A program made the translations under genes and the position numbers. Shown in pieces: positions 1-5,484 of a stretch of 5,484 nucleotides of DNA. The DNA comes from Wolbachia pipientis. GTDB taxonomy: Bacteria; Pseudomonadota; Alphaproteobacteria; Rickettsiales; Anaplasmataceae. Each line of letters begins with the position of its first letter. Position 1 is the stretch's first letter. The notes below the pieces were generated by a model, which was not told the origin of the DNA, ran no database searches, and saw only the letters and a list, made by a program, of their open reading frames with translations. Where the stretch lies: NCBI RefSeq assembly GCF_023661085.1, contig NZ_JAHDJT010000021.1:1-5484 (forward strand). The letters run 5' to 3'.

Positions 1-98
1 TAAAATAGAGAGTGGAATAACTAGCTACCTCGGGGTTTTATTGTCTTTTTCTCCTATCTGGTAAATTTCTTAAATATTTATTGCTAAAGCAGTATCCT

Positions 99-189
99 GG
101 ATCCCAGACTGGGATGACAAGAATAGGGCTACTCGGATGACAAGAAAAGGAAGTACTGGAATGACAGGAGGAGGGACGCTGGAATGACA
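99..189. repeat. Decayed intergenic repeat, about 23-bp period
   Basis: Four copies of a GGATGACA or GGAATGACA core begin at 112, 135, 158 and 181, exactly 23 bases apart. The first two share the 12-mer GGATGACAAGAA; the other two carry the GGAATGACA variant, and the rest of each unit has diverged. The first unit is preceded by a perfect palindrome, ATCCCAG-A-CTGGGAT (101-115). From general knowledge, degenerate repeats with CTGGGATGACA and CTGGAATGACA cores are common between genes in Wolbachia and related Rickettsiales. They look like remnants of a dispersed palindromic element rather than coding DNA. No transposase or target duplication is visible. Confidence 0.75.
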
Positions 190-265
190 TCATTGTTGAT
201 TGGCAAAACGGTACCTTTAACTTGTCCTATTACCATAGCAGTTATTAATGACATGTGCAAAAATA

Positions 266-294
266 TTGAGCATTAAAAGCTTTTAAAGTACAGT
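266..294 (+). promoter_or_regulatory. Candidate serS promoter with palindromic spacer
   Basis: TTGAGC (266-271) matches the sigma-70 -35 consensus at four of six positions. It is separated by 17 bases from TACAGT (289-294), which matches the -10 consensus at four of six. Transcription would start near 301, giving a leader of about 18 bases. The spacer contains the perfect 14-bp palindrome TTAAAAGCTTTTAA (273-286), which could be an operator or merely AT-rich chance. This is inferred from spacing and consensus only. Confidence 0.4.
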
Positions 295-318
295 AACAAT
301 GTAGTAATAGCACAATGT

Positions 319-1596
319 ATGCATGATATAGAGTATATACGCAAAAACCCTGAGGAATTCGGAAAAGCGATGAAGAGCAGGGGAATTAAAAATTTTACTG
401 TGGAAGAAATATTGGAAATCGATCATAAGAAAAGATCATTAACCACTAAACTGCAAGATTTGAACAGGAAGCGCAATGAAATCACAGAAGAGATAAAGAA
501 GCTCAAAATGAGCAAGAGCCCCTGTGAAAATGAGGTAGAAGCGTCAAGAAATATAACAAATGAGATAGAAGCAATCAGCTTAAAAGAACAAACAGAGAAA
601 GATAACTTAATGAATATCTTATCTAACTTACCAAATATCCCTGCACAAAACGTGCCAATAGGTGAAGATGAGAGCTCTAACGTAGAAGTTAGAAAATATG
701 GAGAGAGAAGAAAATTTGATTTTGCGCCAAAGTCCCATTATGAGCTCGGAGAGGGGTTGGATTCGATGGATTTTGAGCAAGCAGCAAAAATCTCCGGGTC
801 AAGATTTGCAGTATTGAAAGGACGGTTAGCTAAGCTTGGACGAGCATTAGTAAATTTTATGCTTGAAATGCATATTAATGAATTTGGCTATACTGAGGTA
901 TATCATCCGGCTTTGGTAAAGAATGAAGCGATGTATAATGTTGGTCAGCTACCGAAATTTTCTGATGATTCATATTTAACTACCGACGAATTGAGATTGA
1001 TTCCCACAGGTGAAGTGGTTTTAACAAATTTGGTTGCTGATAAAATAATAGAAGAAAAAGAACTGCCCGTTCGTTTTACTGCATATTCGGAGTGTTTTCG
1101 TAAGGAGGCCGGCAGCGCAGGAAGAGACACGAGAGGCATGGTTAGGCAACATCAATTTGGTAAAGTGGAGTTGGTGAGTATCACAACTGAAAACCAATCA
1201 AATGATGAACTTGAGTGCATGATAAGCGTTGCTGAAGAGATATTAAAGCAATTGGAATTGCCATATAGGGTGATGCTGCTATGCAGTGGCGATATGGGCT
1301 TCGCCGCGCAGAAGACTTATGACATAGAGGTGTGGCTGCCTGAGCAAAATAAATATAGAGAGATATCAAGTTGCTCAAATTGCGGTGCATTTCAGGCAAG
1401 AAGAATGAACACTAAATACTTTTTAGAGGCTGACAAGAAGGTGAAAAAATATGTTCACACTTTAAATGGCTCGGCTTTAGCTATAGGAAGAACGATTATT
1501 GCCATAATGGAGAATTATCAAAATCCTGACGGGTCAATTACAATACCAAACGTGTTGCAAAAATATATGAGTAATGATACTGTTATAAACAAATAA
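319..1596 (+). CDS. serS: Serine--tRNA ligase (seryl-tRNA synthetase)
   Basis: This cytoplasmic class II aminoacyl-tRNA synthetase charges tRNA-Ser (and, by family knowledge, tRNA-Sec where present) with serine using ATP. The 425-residue length is normal for bacterial SerRS. Residues about 27-105 are charged and helical, as expected for the tRNA-binding coiled-coil arm. The catalytic core follows: the serine-loop motif IPTGEV (228-233), class II motif 2 from FRKEAG through GRDTRGM to HQF (260-280), and motif 3 [10 protein letters not shown] (382-391). [17 protein letters not shown] (323-339) and [13 protein letters not shown] (350-362) are also typical. The serine-loop Gly231 replaces the Ala or Ser I would expect. 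The ATG at 319 is the only usable start: an in-frame stop lies at 274-276 with no ATG, GTG or TTG between. No Shine-Dalgarno precedes it, which is unusual beside the other genes. purD follows after 35 bases. Confidence 0.97.
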   Translation: MHDIEYIRKNPEEFGKAMKSRGIKNFTVEEILEIDHKKRSLTTKLQDLNRKRNEITEEIKKLKMSKSPCENEVEASRNITNEIEAISLKEQTEKDNLMNILSNLPNIPAQNVPIGEDESSNVEVRKYGERRKFDFAPKSHYELGEGLDSMDFEQAAKISGSRFAVLKGRLAKLGRALVNFMLEMHINEFGYTEVYHPALVKNEAMYNVGQLPKFSDDSYLTTDELRLIPTGEVVLTNLVADKIIEEKELPVRFTAYSECFRKEAGSAGRDTRGMVRQHQFGKVELVSITTENQSNDELECMISVAEEILKQLELPYRVMLLCSGDMGFAAQKTYDIEVWLPEQNKYREISSCSNCGAFQARRMNTKYFLEADKKVKKYVHTLNGSALAIGRTIIAIMENYQNPDGSITIPNVLQKYMSNDTVINK

Positions 1597-1631
1597 TAGT
1601 TTTAACATACAGAAAAGCGAGGAAATTAAAG

Positions 1632-2903
1632 ATGAAGGTTCTGGTTATCGGTTCTGGTGGGCGTGAGCATGCTTTATTTTGGGCTCTAAAAAAATCTCCT
1701 ATATTAACTGGGTTATATATCACTCCTGGCCGCCGAGCTATGGAAAATCTTGGGGTTCTTGTGGATATAAATATCCGAAACTCAATTGATATTACACAAT
1801 TTTGCAAGAGAGAAAATATAGAATTAGTTGTTATTGGTCCAGAGCAACCAATAATTGATGGGCTTGCTGACAACCTAGTTGCAGAGGGAATAAATGTTTT
1901 TGCTCCAAGTCGAGCAGCTGCGAAGCTTGAGGCATCAAAGTCTTTCACCAAGAGGTTATGTAAACAATATGGTATACCAACTGCCAAGTATGAGTGTTTT
2001 GTCGATGAGGGATTAGCTAAAAACTTTGTATGCAGCAATAAAATAAAATTTCCACTTGTGGTGAAAGCAAACGGAATTGCAGCAGGGAAAGGTGTAATAA
2101 TATGCAACACAGAAAACGAAGCTTTTTCGGCAATAGATTCAATGTTGGTAGAGAAAAAATTCGGTGAATCAGGCGAAGAGATAGTCATAGAAGAATTTTT
2201 AGTGGGAGAGGAAGTAAGCTTTTTTGCTCTTGTTGACGGGTTGAAAGTGGCAACCCTTGGATGTGCAAAGGATTATAAAAGAGCTAATGAAAACAATGAA
2301 GGTCAAAATACCGGAGGTATGGGGGCATACTCATCGCCTTCAATTATAAGTAAGGATATGGAGCAAAAAATTATCCAAAGAATAATATATCCGACAATTC
2401 AAGCCCTGACTAATATGGGAACACCCTATAAAGGAGTGCTCTTTGCTGGTTTAATGATTTGTAAGGATAGCCCTAAACTTCTTGAGTATAATGTTAGATT
2501 CGGTGATCCGGAGATACAATCTATTTTGCCTAGATTTGATGAAAATTGTGACTTATTAAAATTAATGTTATCAGTTGCAGAAGGAAAGTTGAGTGCCAAA
2601 ACGGTGGAGCTTACTAACAAATCTACAGTTTGTGTAGTCGTTGCAAGTAAGGGTTATCCAGGTGATTATAAAACAGGAGAAATAATTAGAGGATTGGATA
2701 AAATTGAGAGTATTCCCGGTATACTGGTATTCCATGCTGGTACTCAGTTGGATGAAAGCGGTAACTTAGTTTCCGATGGCGGGAGAGTGCTCAATATAAT
2801 AGGGGGAGGAAGCAGCGTAGAAGAAGCTAAAAGTAAAGTGTACTCGGCACTGAACTTTTTAGAATGGCCAGGAGGTTTCTTCAGGTACGATATTGGTAGT
2901 TAA
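1632..2903 (+). CDS. purD: Phosphoribosylamine--glycine ligase (GAR synthetase)
   Basis: PurD joins 5-phosphoribosylamine and glycine with ATP to make glycinamide ribonucleotide, the second step of de novo purine synthesis, in the cytoplasm. The 423 residues match the usual monofunctional bacterial enzyme. The N-terminal domain opens with GSGGREHAL (7-15) and contains GPEQPI (69-74). The ATP-grasp domain spans roughly 101-295, with KANGIAAGKGV (145-155), the signature DYKRANENNEGQNTGGMGAY (214-233) and LLEYNVRFGDPE (283-294), where Glu285 and Asn287 are the likely metal ligands. The C-terminal domain carries ASKGYPGDY (338-346), FHAGT (367-371) and GGRVLNIIGGG (383-393). No key motif is missing. 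The start is supported by GAGG at 1619-1622, nine bases upstream. Only 35 bases separate it from serS with no terminator, so cotranscription is likely. Confidence 0.97.
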   Translation: MKVLVIGSGGREHALFWALKKSPILTGLYITPGRRAMENLGVLVDINIRNSIDITQFCKRENIELVVIGPEQPIIDGLADNLVAEGINVFAPSRAAAKLEASKSFTKRLCKQYGIPTAKYECFVDEGLAKNFVCSNKIKFPLVVKANGIAAGKGVIICNTENEAFSAIDSMLVEKKFGESGEEIVIEEFLVGEEVSFFALVDGLKVATLGCAKDYKRANENNEGQNTGGMGAYSSPSIISKDMEQKIIQRIIYPTIQALTNMGTPYKGVLFAGLMICKDSPKLLEYNVRFGDPEIQSILPRFDENCDLLKLMLSVAEGKLSAKTVELTNKSTVCVVVASKGYPGDYKTGEIIRGLDKIESIPGILVFHAGTQLDESGNLVSDGGRVLNIIGGGSSVEEAKSKVYSALNFLEWPGGFFRYDIGS

Positions 2904-2958
2904 CATTAGCTACCTAAGTGTCAGGAATTTTAAGTCGTCCTTTTTAAAGATATTTTAG

Positions 2959-2964
2959 TATACT
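2959..2964 (+). promoter_or_regulatory. Possible -10 element before the orphan gene
   Basis: TATACT matches the -10 consensus at five of six positions and lies in the 98-base gap after purD. It would start transcription near 2971, about 30 bases before the downstream ATG. No credible -35 sits 16-18 bases upstream and there is no extended -10 TG, so the call is weak. The gene may instead be read through from purD, since no convincing terminator follows purD. Confidence 0.22.
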
Positions 2965-3001
2965 AGATGTATTATCGGGTAATAATAGAACTGGGGGGTT
3001 T

Positions 3002-3508
3002 ATGGAAACGTCTGAATTAACTTTACTTGACTTGCAAAACTTTCTTGACAGCTTAAAAGGACATGTGCGCAGTGAAGTAGAAAAATATGTAGATAAAAGA
3101 GCAGAGGAAGTTAAAAATGAGATTGTAACATATATAATGTACACAGTGTTAAATAATATGTTAGACAACAAACTGCCAGCTACACCCGAAGTGAATAAAT
3201 CTGACGAAGTTATACAAGTTGATGATGACTTAACGCAAAATCAAAAAGTTGTTAAAGCTCTTTTTATAGGGAAAACACTTATTGGAAAATATAAAGGCAA
3301 AACATATGAAGTTGCAGTCAGTAATAAAGGCAGGTTTATCTATAATGGGAAAGAATATGACTCTCCTTCTGCAGCTGGCACAGGAATTACTGGTAAAAGT
3401 TGCAACGGTTGGGATTTTTTTAAAGTATGTCTTAACCCTGAGGAAGGACTAAGAACTCTGAGCTATTACTGTGCAGAATTTCTGTCGGCTCAAAATAGTA
3501 ACATTTAG
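3002..3508 (+). CDS. Orphan protein with a C-terminal RAMA/DUF4357-like domain
   Basis: I do not recognise this 168-residue protein as a named gene. Residues about 5-56 are charged and predicted helical, with heptad-like leucines and valines (LTLLDLQNFLDSL, then EVEKYVDKRAEEVKNEI), suggesting a coiled coil or oligomerisation helix. Residues about 60-85 form an acidic, polar linker. Residues about 88-142 have the pattern of a small domain: GKTLIGKYKGKTYEVAV, a glycine turn, FIYNGKEYDSPSAA, then ITGKSCNGWDFFKV. The 'SPSAA...TG.S.NGW.F' pattern is characteristic of the RAMA, DUF4357 and DUF2924 group, RAMA being found with DNA adenine methylases and thought to bind DNA. This assignment comes from memory of the motif, not a search. 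No signal peptide or membrane segment is seen. The ATG at 3002 follows a run of six G (2993-2998) that could pair with the anti-SD by one wobble. No alternative ATG, GTG or TTG start exists back to the in-frame stop at 2945-2947. Confidence 0.85.
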   Translation: METSELTLLDLQNFLDSLKGHVRSEVEKYVDKRAEEVKNEIVTYIMYTVLNNMLDNKLPATPEVNKSDEVIQVDDDLTQNQKVVKALFIGKTLIGKYKGKTYEVAVSNKGRFIYNGKEYDSPSAAGTGITGKSCNGWDFFKVCLNPEEGLRTLSYYCAEFLSAQNSNI

Positions 3509-3540
3509 GCTATATATTAAAGCGTTTAAAGAGGTCTTAG

Positions 3541-3569
3541 TTTACTTGCTCCATTATTTTCTTTATTAT
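3541..3569 (+). promoter_or_regulatory. Candidate guaA promoter
   Basis: TTTACT (3541-3546, four of six against TTGACA) is followed after exactly 17 bases by TATTAT (3564-3569, five of six against TATAAT). Transcription would begin near 3576, leaving a leader of about 27 bases that includes the SD. The spacer overlaps the 5' arm of the inverted repeat at 3547-3559, so a transcript started here would lack that arm. Confidence 0.42.
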
Positions 3570-3600
3570 CAGAAATTACTTTAAATAATATGGAGGAGCA
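3547..3600 (+). promoter_or_regulatory. Inverted repeat covering the guaA ribosome binding site
   Basis: TGCTCC (3547-3552) pairs with GGAGCA (3595-3600). The adjoining ATTATTT (3553-3559) pairs with AAATAAT (3583-3589), leaving a five-base bulge, ATGGA (3590-3594), on the 3' side. In an alternative register CTCCAT (3549-3554) pairs with ATGGAG (3590-3595), and TATTT pairs with AAATA. Either fold involves the SD GGAGG (3592-3596). The structure would form only on RNA started upstream of 3547. The pairing is visible in the sequence; a regulatory role is inference. Confidence 0.35.
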
Positions 3601-3602
3601 CG

Positions 3603-5165
3603 TTGTCAGCAATTGCTATTATTGATTTTGGTTCACAGTTTACACAGCTCATCGCAAGACGAATAAGGGAAATGAGCGTTTATTGTGAGATATTTCCAAG
3701 CAACATCAGTTTTGAAACAATATCGAAGTTCAACGGATTTATTTTCTCTGGAGGACCACAATCCGTAAATGACAGTTGTCCTGAGGCAAGTGAAGTAGTG
3801 CATGAAATTATAAAACTTAATGAGGCAACAAGCGTTCCTATACTTGGAATATGCTACGGGCAGCAACTCATTTGTCATTATTTTGGAGCAAAAGTAAAAA
3901 AGGAATTCAAACAAGAATTTGGTAGAACTAAGATCAAAATACTAAAAGAATCCCCCATTATAAAGGATACGTGGGAAGTCAATTCCGAAGTGGATGTGCT
4001 GATGAATCACGCAGACAGTGTTGAAACTATACCACAGGGATTTACTGTTATTGCATCGGGTGTGATAAATCAAACAATTGCAATAATCGCCAATGAGCAG
4101 CGGAAGATTTACTGTACTCAATTTCATCCTGAAGTTAAGCCTACAGCAAATGACAGCAAGTTGCTCTCTAACTTCTTGGATATTGCAAATTGTGAAAGAG
4201 ACTGGACAATGAAGTCACTCATTGAAAAGCAGAAGGAAAAAATCAAAAATTTAGTAGGGAAGAGAAAGGTAATTGCCGCAGTAAGTGGCGGTGTTGATTC
4301 AAGTGTTGCAGCAACTCTCACATATAGAGCTATAGGAAAACAATTGAACTGTATTTTTATCGACACTGGGTTGTTACACAAAAACCAAACCATTGCTATG
4401 TTGAAAGAGATTCCGATAAACTACGTTGACAGATCAAACTTATTTTTGAGTAGGTTAAAGGGAATAACTGGTCCGGAAGAAAAGCGAAAGATTATCGGCA
4501 ATACTTTCATTGAAGTGTTTGAAGAAGAGGCGAAAAAAATAGGTGATGTGGGTTTTCTAATGCAAGGCACCATCTACTCCGATGTAGTTGAGTCAGGGCA
4601 CGCTTCAGGGAATGCTAGTACAATTAAATCTCATCATAATGTTGGCGGATTGCCAGAAAAGATGAATTTGAAGCTAGTAGAACCTTTGCGCTATCTCTTT
4701 AAAGATGAAGTAAGGCTGCTTGGAAAAGAGATTGGTCTTTCAGATAAGATAATATTTCAACATCCGTTTCCTGGACCTGGACTTGCAGTGAGGATCATAG
4801 GTGAAGTGAATGAAGAAAGGGTGCGAATATTGCAAGAGGTAGATGAAATATATATCAATACAATGAAAAATTACGATCTGTATAATAAGATATGGCAGGC
4901 TTTTGCTGTATTGTTGCCAGTAAAAACTGTGGGAGTCATGGGGGATAATCGCACATATGGATATGTTTGTGCTTTGAGAGCTGTAACATCGTCTGACGGT
5001 ATGACGGCTGATGCATTTCCATTTGAGAATAAGAATCAACATTCGTTAGTATTTTGGGATTTTCTGCAGAACGTTAGCAGCATAATTGTTAATAACGTTT
5101 CCAGAGTAAATAGGGTTGTATATGACTTAACTTCCAAACCACCAGCAACTATTGAGTGGGAGTAA
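3603..5165 (+). CDS. guaA: GMP synthase (glutamine-hydrolysing)
   Basis: GuaA converts XMP to GMP using ATP and ammonia released from glutamine, the last step of guanine nucleotide synthesis, in the cytoplasm. The 520 residues are normal for the fused two-domain bacterial enzyme. The class I glutamine amidotransferase domain (about 1-195) shows FSGGPQSV (48-55), the nucleophile Cys84 in GICYGQQ (82-88), and His175 and Glu177 in QFHPEV (173-178). The ATP pyrophosphatase domain has the P-loop SGGVDSS (228-234) and [12 protein letters not shown] (321-332) with [10 protein letters not shown] (343-352). The C-terminal dimerisation domain runs from [11 protein letters not shown] (387-397) to the family-typical ending PPATIEWE. 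All catalytic residues are present. The start is TTG, chosen because GGAGG (3592-3596) lies six bases upstream, the protein then begins at the conserved IIDFGSQ, and the in-frame stop at 3582-3584 leaves no other start. The ATG at 3590 is out of frame. Confidence 0.97.
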   Translation: MSAIAIIDFGSQFTQLIARRIREMSVYCEIFPSNISFETISKFNGFIFSGGPQSVNDSCPEASEVVHEIIKLNEATSVPILGICYGQQLICHYFGAKVKKEFKQEFGRTKIKILKESPIIKDTWEVNSEVDVLMNHADSVETIPQGFTVIASGVINQTIAIIANEQRKIYCTQFHPEVKPTANDSKLLSNFLDIANCERDWTMKSLIEKQKEKIKNLVGKRKVIAAVSGGVDSSVAATLTYRAIGKQLNCIFIDTGLLHKNQTIAMLKEIPINYVDRSNLFLSRLKGITGPEEKRKIIGNTFIEVFEEEAKKIGDVGFLMQGTIYSDVVESGHASGNASTIKSHHNVGGLPEKMNLKLVEPLRYLFKDEVRLLGKEIGLSDKIIFQHPFPGPGLAVRIIGEVNEERVRILQEVDEIYINTMKNYDLYNKIWQAFAVLLPVKTVGVMGDNRTYGYVCALRAVTSSDGMTADAFPFENKNQHSLVFWDFLQNVSSIIVNNVSRVNRVVYDLTSKPPATIEWE

Positions 5166-5172
5166 TCATGAG

Positions 5173-5194
5173 CCAGTGCTCCGACACTGGTTTT
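5173..5194 (+). terminator. Intrinsic terminator after guaA
   Basis: CCAGTG (5173-5178) and CACTGG (5185-5190) form a perfect six-base-pair stem with a six-base loop, followed directly by TTTT (5191-5194). The stem can be lengthened by A-T and G-U pairs using AG (5171-5172) and the first T's. It starts eight bases after the guaA stop codon, so it should separate guaA from the next gene. The U-tract is short and interrupted by C at 5195, so efficiency may be partial. Confidence 0.75.
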
Positions 5195-5335
5195 CTAAGT
5201 CACAAGAGCTATAAAAACTACTGACAAATTTTTTCAACACCCTTATCATAGTACAGAAGCTATTATTTAACTTCCCAATCTGTGCAGTGGATTGTACGGT
5301 CCAGTTGCCTATTAGCTTTATTATTACAAAATTAA

Positions 5336-5379
5336 TACCTCTAACCTTATAATTTTATTAGTTAATAGGTTTAGAGGTA
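5336..5379 (+). promoter_or_regulatory. Inverted repeat over the SD of the last gene, enclosing TATAAT
   Basis: TACCTCTAACCT (5336-5347) pairs with AGGTTTAGAGGTA (5367-5379) over 12 base pairs with one bulged T (5370) and a 19-base AT-rich loop. The 3' arm contains the whole SD, AGAGG (5373-5377), seven bases before the ATG after allowing for T5378. As RNA it would hide the ribosome binding site. As DNA, its arms flank a perfect -10 hexamer (5348-5353), as an operator might. The repeat is seen directly; its role is inferred. Confidence 0.5.
5348..5353 (+). promoter_or_regulatory. Possible -10 element of the last gene
   Basis: TATAAT is a perfect match to the sigma-70 -10 consensus and would start RNA near 5360, giving a leader of about 25 bases with the SD. 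The best -35 at normal spacing is poor (TTACAA at 5324-5329, 18-base spacer), so the promoter would be weak or need an activator. Such a hexamer is also likely by chance in AT-rich DNA. Confidence 0.35.
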
Positions 5380-5384
5380 AAAAT

Positions 5385-5484
5385 ATGACTAATATAATAA
5401 AACAAAATTACTTAGAAAACTTTCCCAACAATGAAGGAAGAGTTAACTCAAAAGGTATGGTTGCTCCACCGGTACCACCAAGGG
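5385..5484 (+). CDS. Unrecognised protein, N-terminal fragment (runs off window)
   Basis: An open frame begins at ATG 5385 and continues to the window end, giving 33 codons plus one base. The start is supported by AGAGG (5373-5377) at good spacing, and no other ATG, GTG or TTG occurs back to the in-frame stop at 5313-5315. The peptide starts MTNIIKQNYLENF, is polar and asparagine-rich, and then becomes proline-rich (MVAPPVPPR, residues 25-33). No signal peptide or membrane segment is seen. I do not recognise the family, and the visible part is too short to assign one. The terminator after guaA and the long leader suggest it is transcribed separately. Confidence 0.65.
   Translation, partial: MTNIIKQNYLENFPNNEGRVNSKGMVAPPVPPR

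Larger units (their letters stand above)
1..318. other. Non-coding region upstream of serS
   Basis: No convincing gene is visible in these 318 bases. The first 90 bases are AT-rich with a pyrimidine-rich run around 37-56. Positions 99-189 hold a degenerate repeat and 266-294 a candidate promoter, both listed separately. The only notable open frame on the other strand is a 41-codon stretch (254 down to 129) that runs into the repeat and has no ribosome binding site, so it is not called. The upstream gene, if any, ends before the window. Confidence 0.7.

Noticed and set aside
22..44. TACCTCGGGGTTTTA as a terminator of an upstream gene
   Set aside because: Only a three-base-pair stem is possible, and the upstream gene is not in the window.
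129..254. 41-codon minus-strand frame beginning MSLITAMVIG
   Set aside because: It has no ribosome binding site, and its C-terminal half is translated from the degenerate repeat. Most likely chance, or at best a relic.
315..326. Three-codon frame (ATG TAT GCA TGA) overlapping the serS start
   Set aside because: It has no SD and is too short to distinguish from chance; leader-peptide control would need supporting RNA structure, which is not seen.
2907..2915. 9-mer TAGCTACCT shared with positions 22-30
   Set aside because: The match is short and neither copy has extended similarity around it.
2923..2945. AGGA...TCCT followed by five T as a purD terminator
   Set aside because: The stem is only four base pairs with an 11-base loop, too weak to call.
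3509..3602. Purine riboswitch before guaA
   Set aside because: The gap is only 94 bases and lacks the conserved core and three-helix arrangement of purine aptamers.
3590..3625. 11-codon frame from ATG 3590 overlapping the guaA start
   Set aside because: No SD precedes it, and its ATG lies within the guaA SD region. Its frame is not that of guaA.

Overview
The window is AT-rich bacterial DNA with all recognisable genes on the + strand. Its gene content and degenerate GGATGACA/GGAATGACA intergenic repeats point to an Anaplasmataceae endosymbiont, most likely Wolbachia. The genus call is inference: it rests on the repeat style, the base composition and retention of de novo purine genes, which Rickettsia lacks, and no database search was possible.

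Layout: positions 1-318 are non-coding and hold a decayed tandem repeat, then a candidate promoter with a 14-bp perfect palindrome in its spacer. serS (319-1596, seryl-tRNA synthetase) follows, then purD (1632-2903, phosphoribosylamine-glycine ligase) only 35 bases later with its own Shine-Dalgarno (SD) site, so the two are probably cotranscribed. An unnamed 168-residue protein (3002-3508) comes next, with a helical N-terminus and a C-terminal domain resembling the RAMA/DUF4357/DUF2924 class. guaA (3603-5165, GMP synthase) starts at TTG behind a strong SD and ends at a clear intrinsic terminator. A 219-base gap leads to the first 33 codons of an unrecognised gene (5385 to the window end) with a proline-rich segment.

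The three full housekeeping genes are intact, with family-typical lengths and motifs. PurD acts at the second step of purine synthesis and GuaA makes GMP at the end of the guanine branch; SerS is unrelated to purines. The orphan between the purine genes has no evident metabolic role.

The most unusual signal is architectural. Both guaA and the last gene have an inverted repeat whose 3' arm covers the SD, while the 5' arm lies upstream of, or within, a promoter-like element. A transcript reading in from upstream could fold and hide the SD, whereas one starting at the local promoter would lack the 5' arm and stay open. For the last gene the same repeat also brackets a perfect TATAAT, so it could instead be a DNA operator. 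These are hypotheses from inspection. No complete new system is demonstrated here; the orphan and the truncated gene are the main unknowns.
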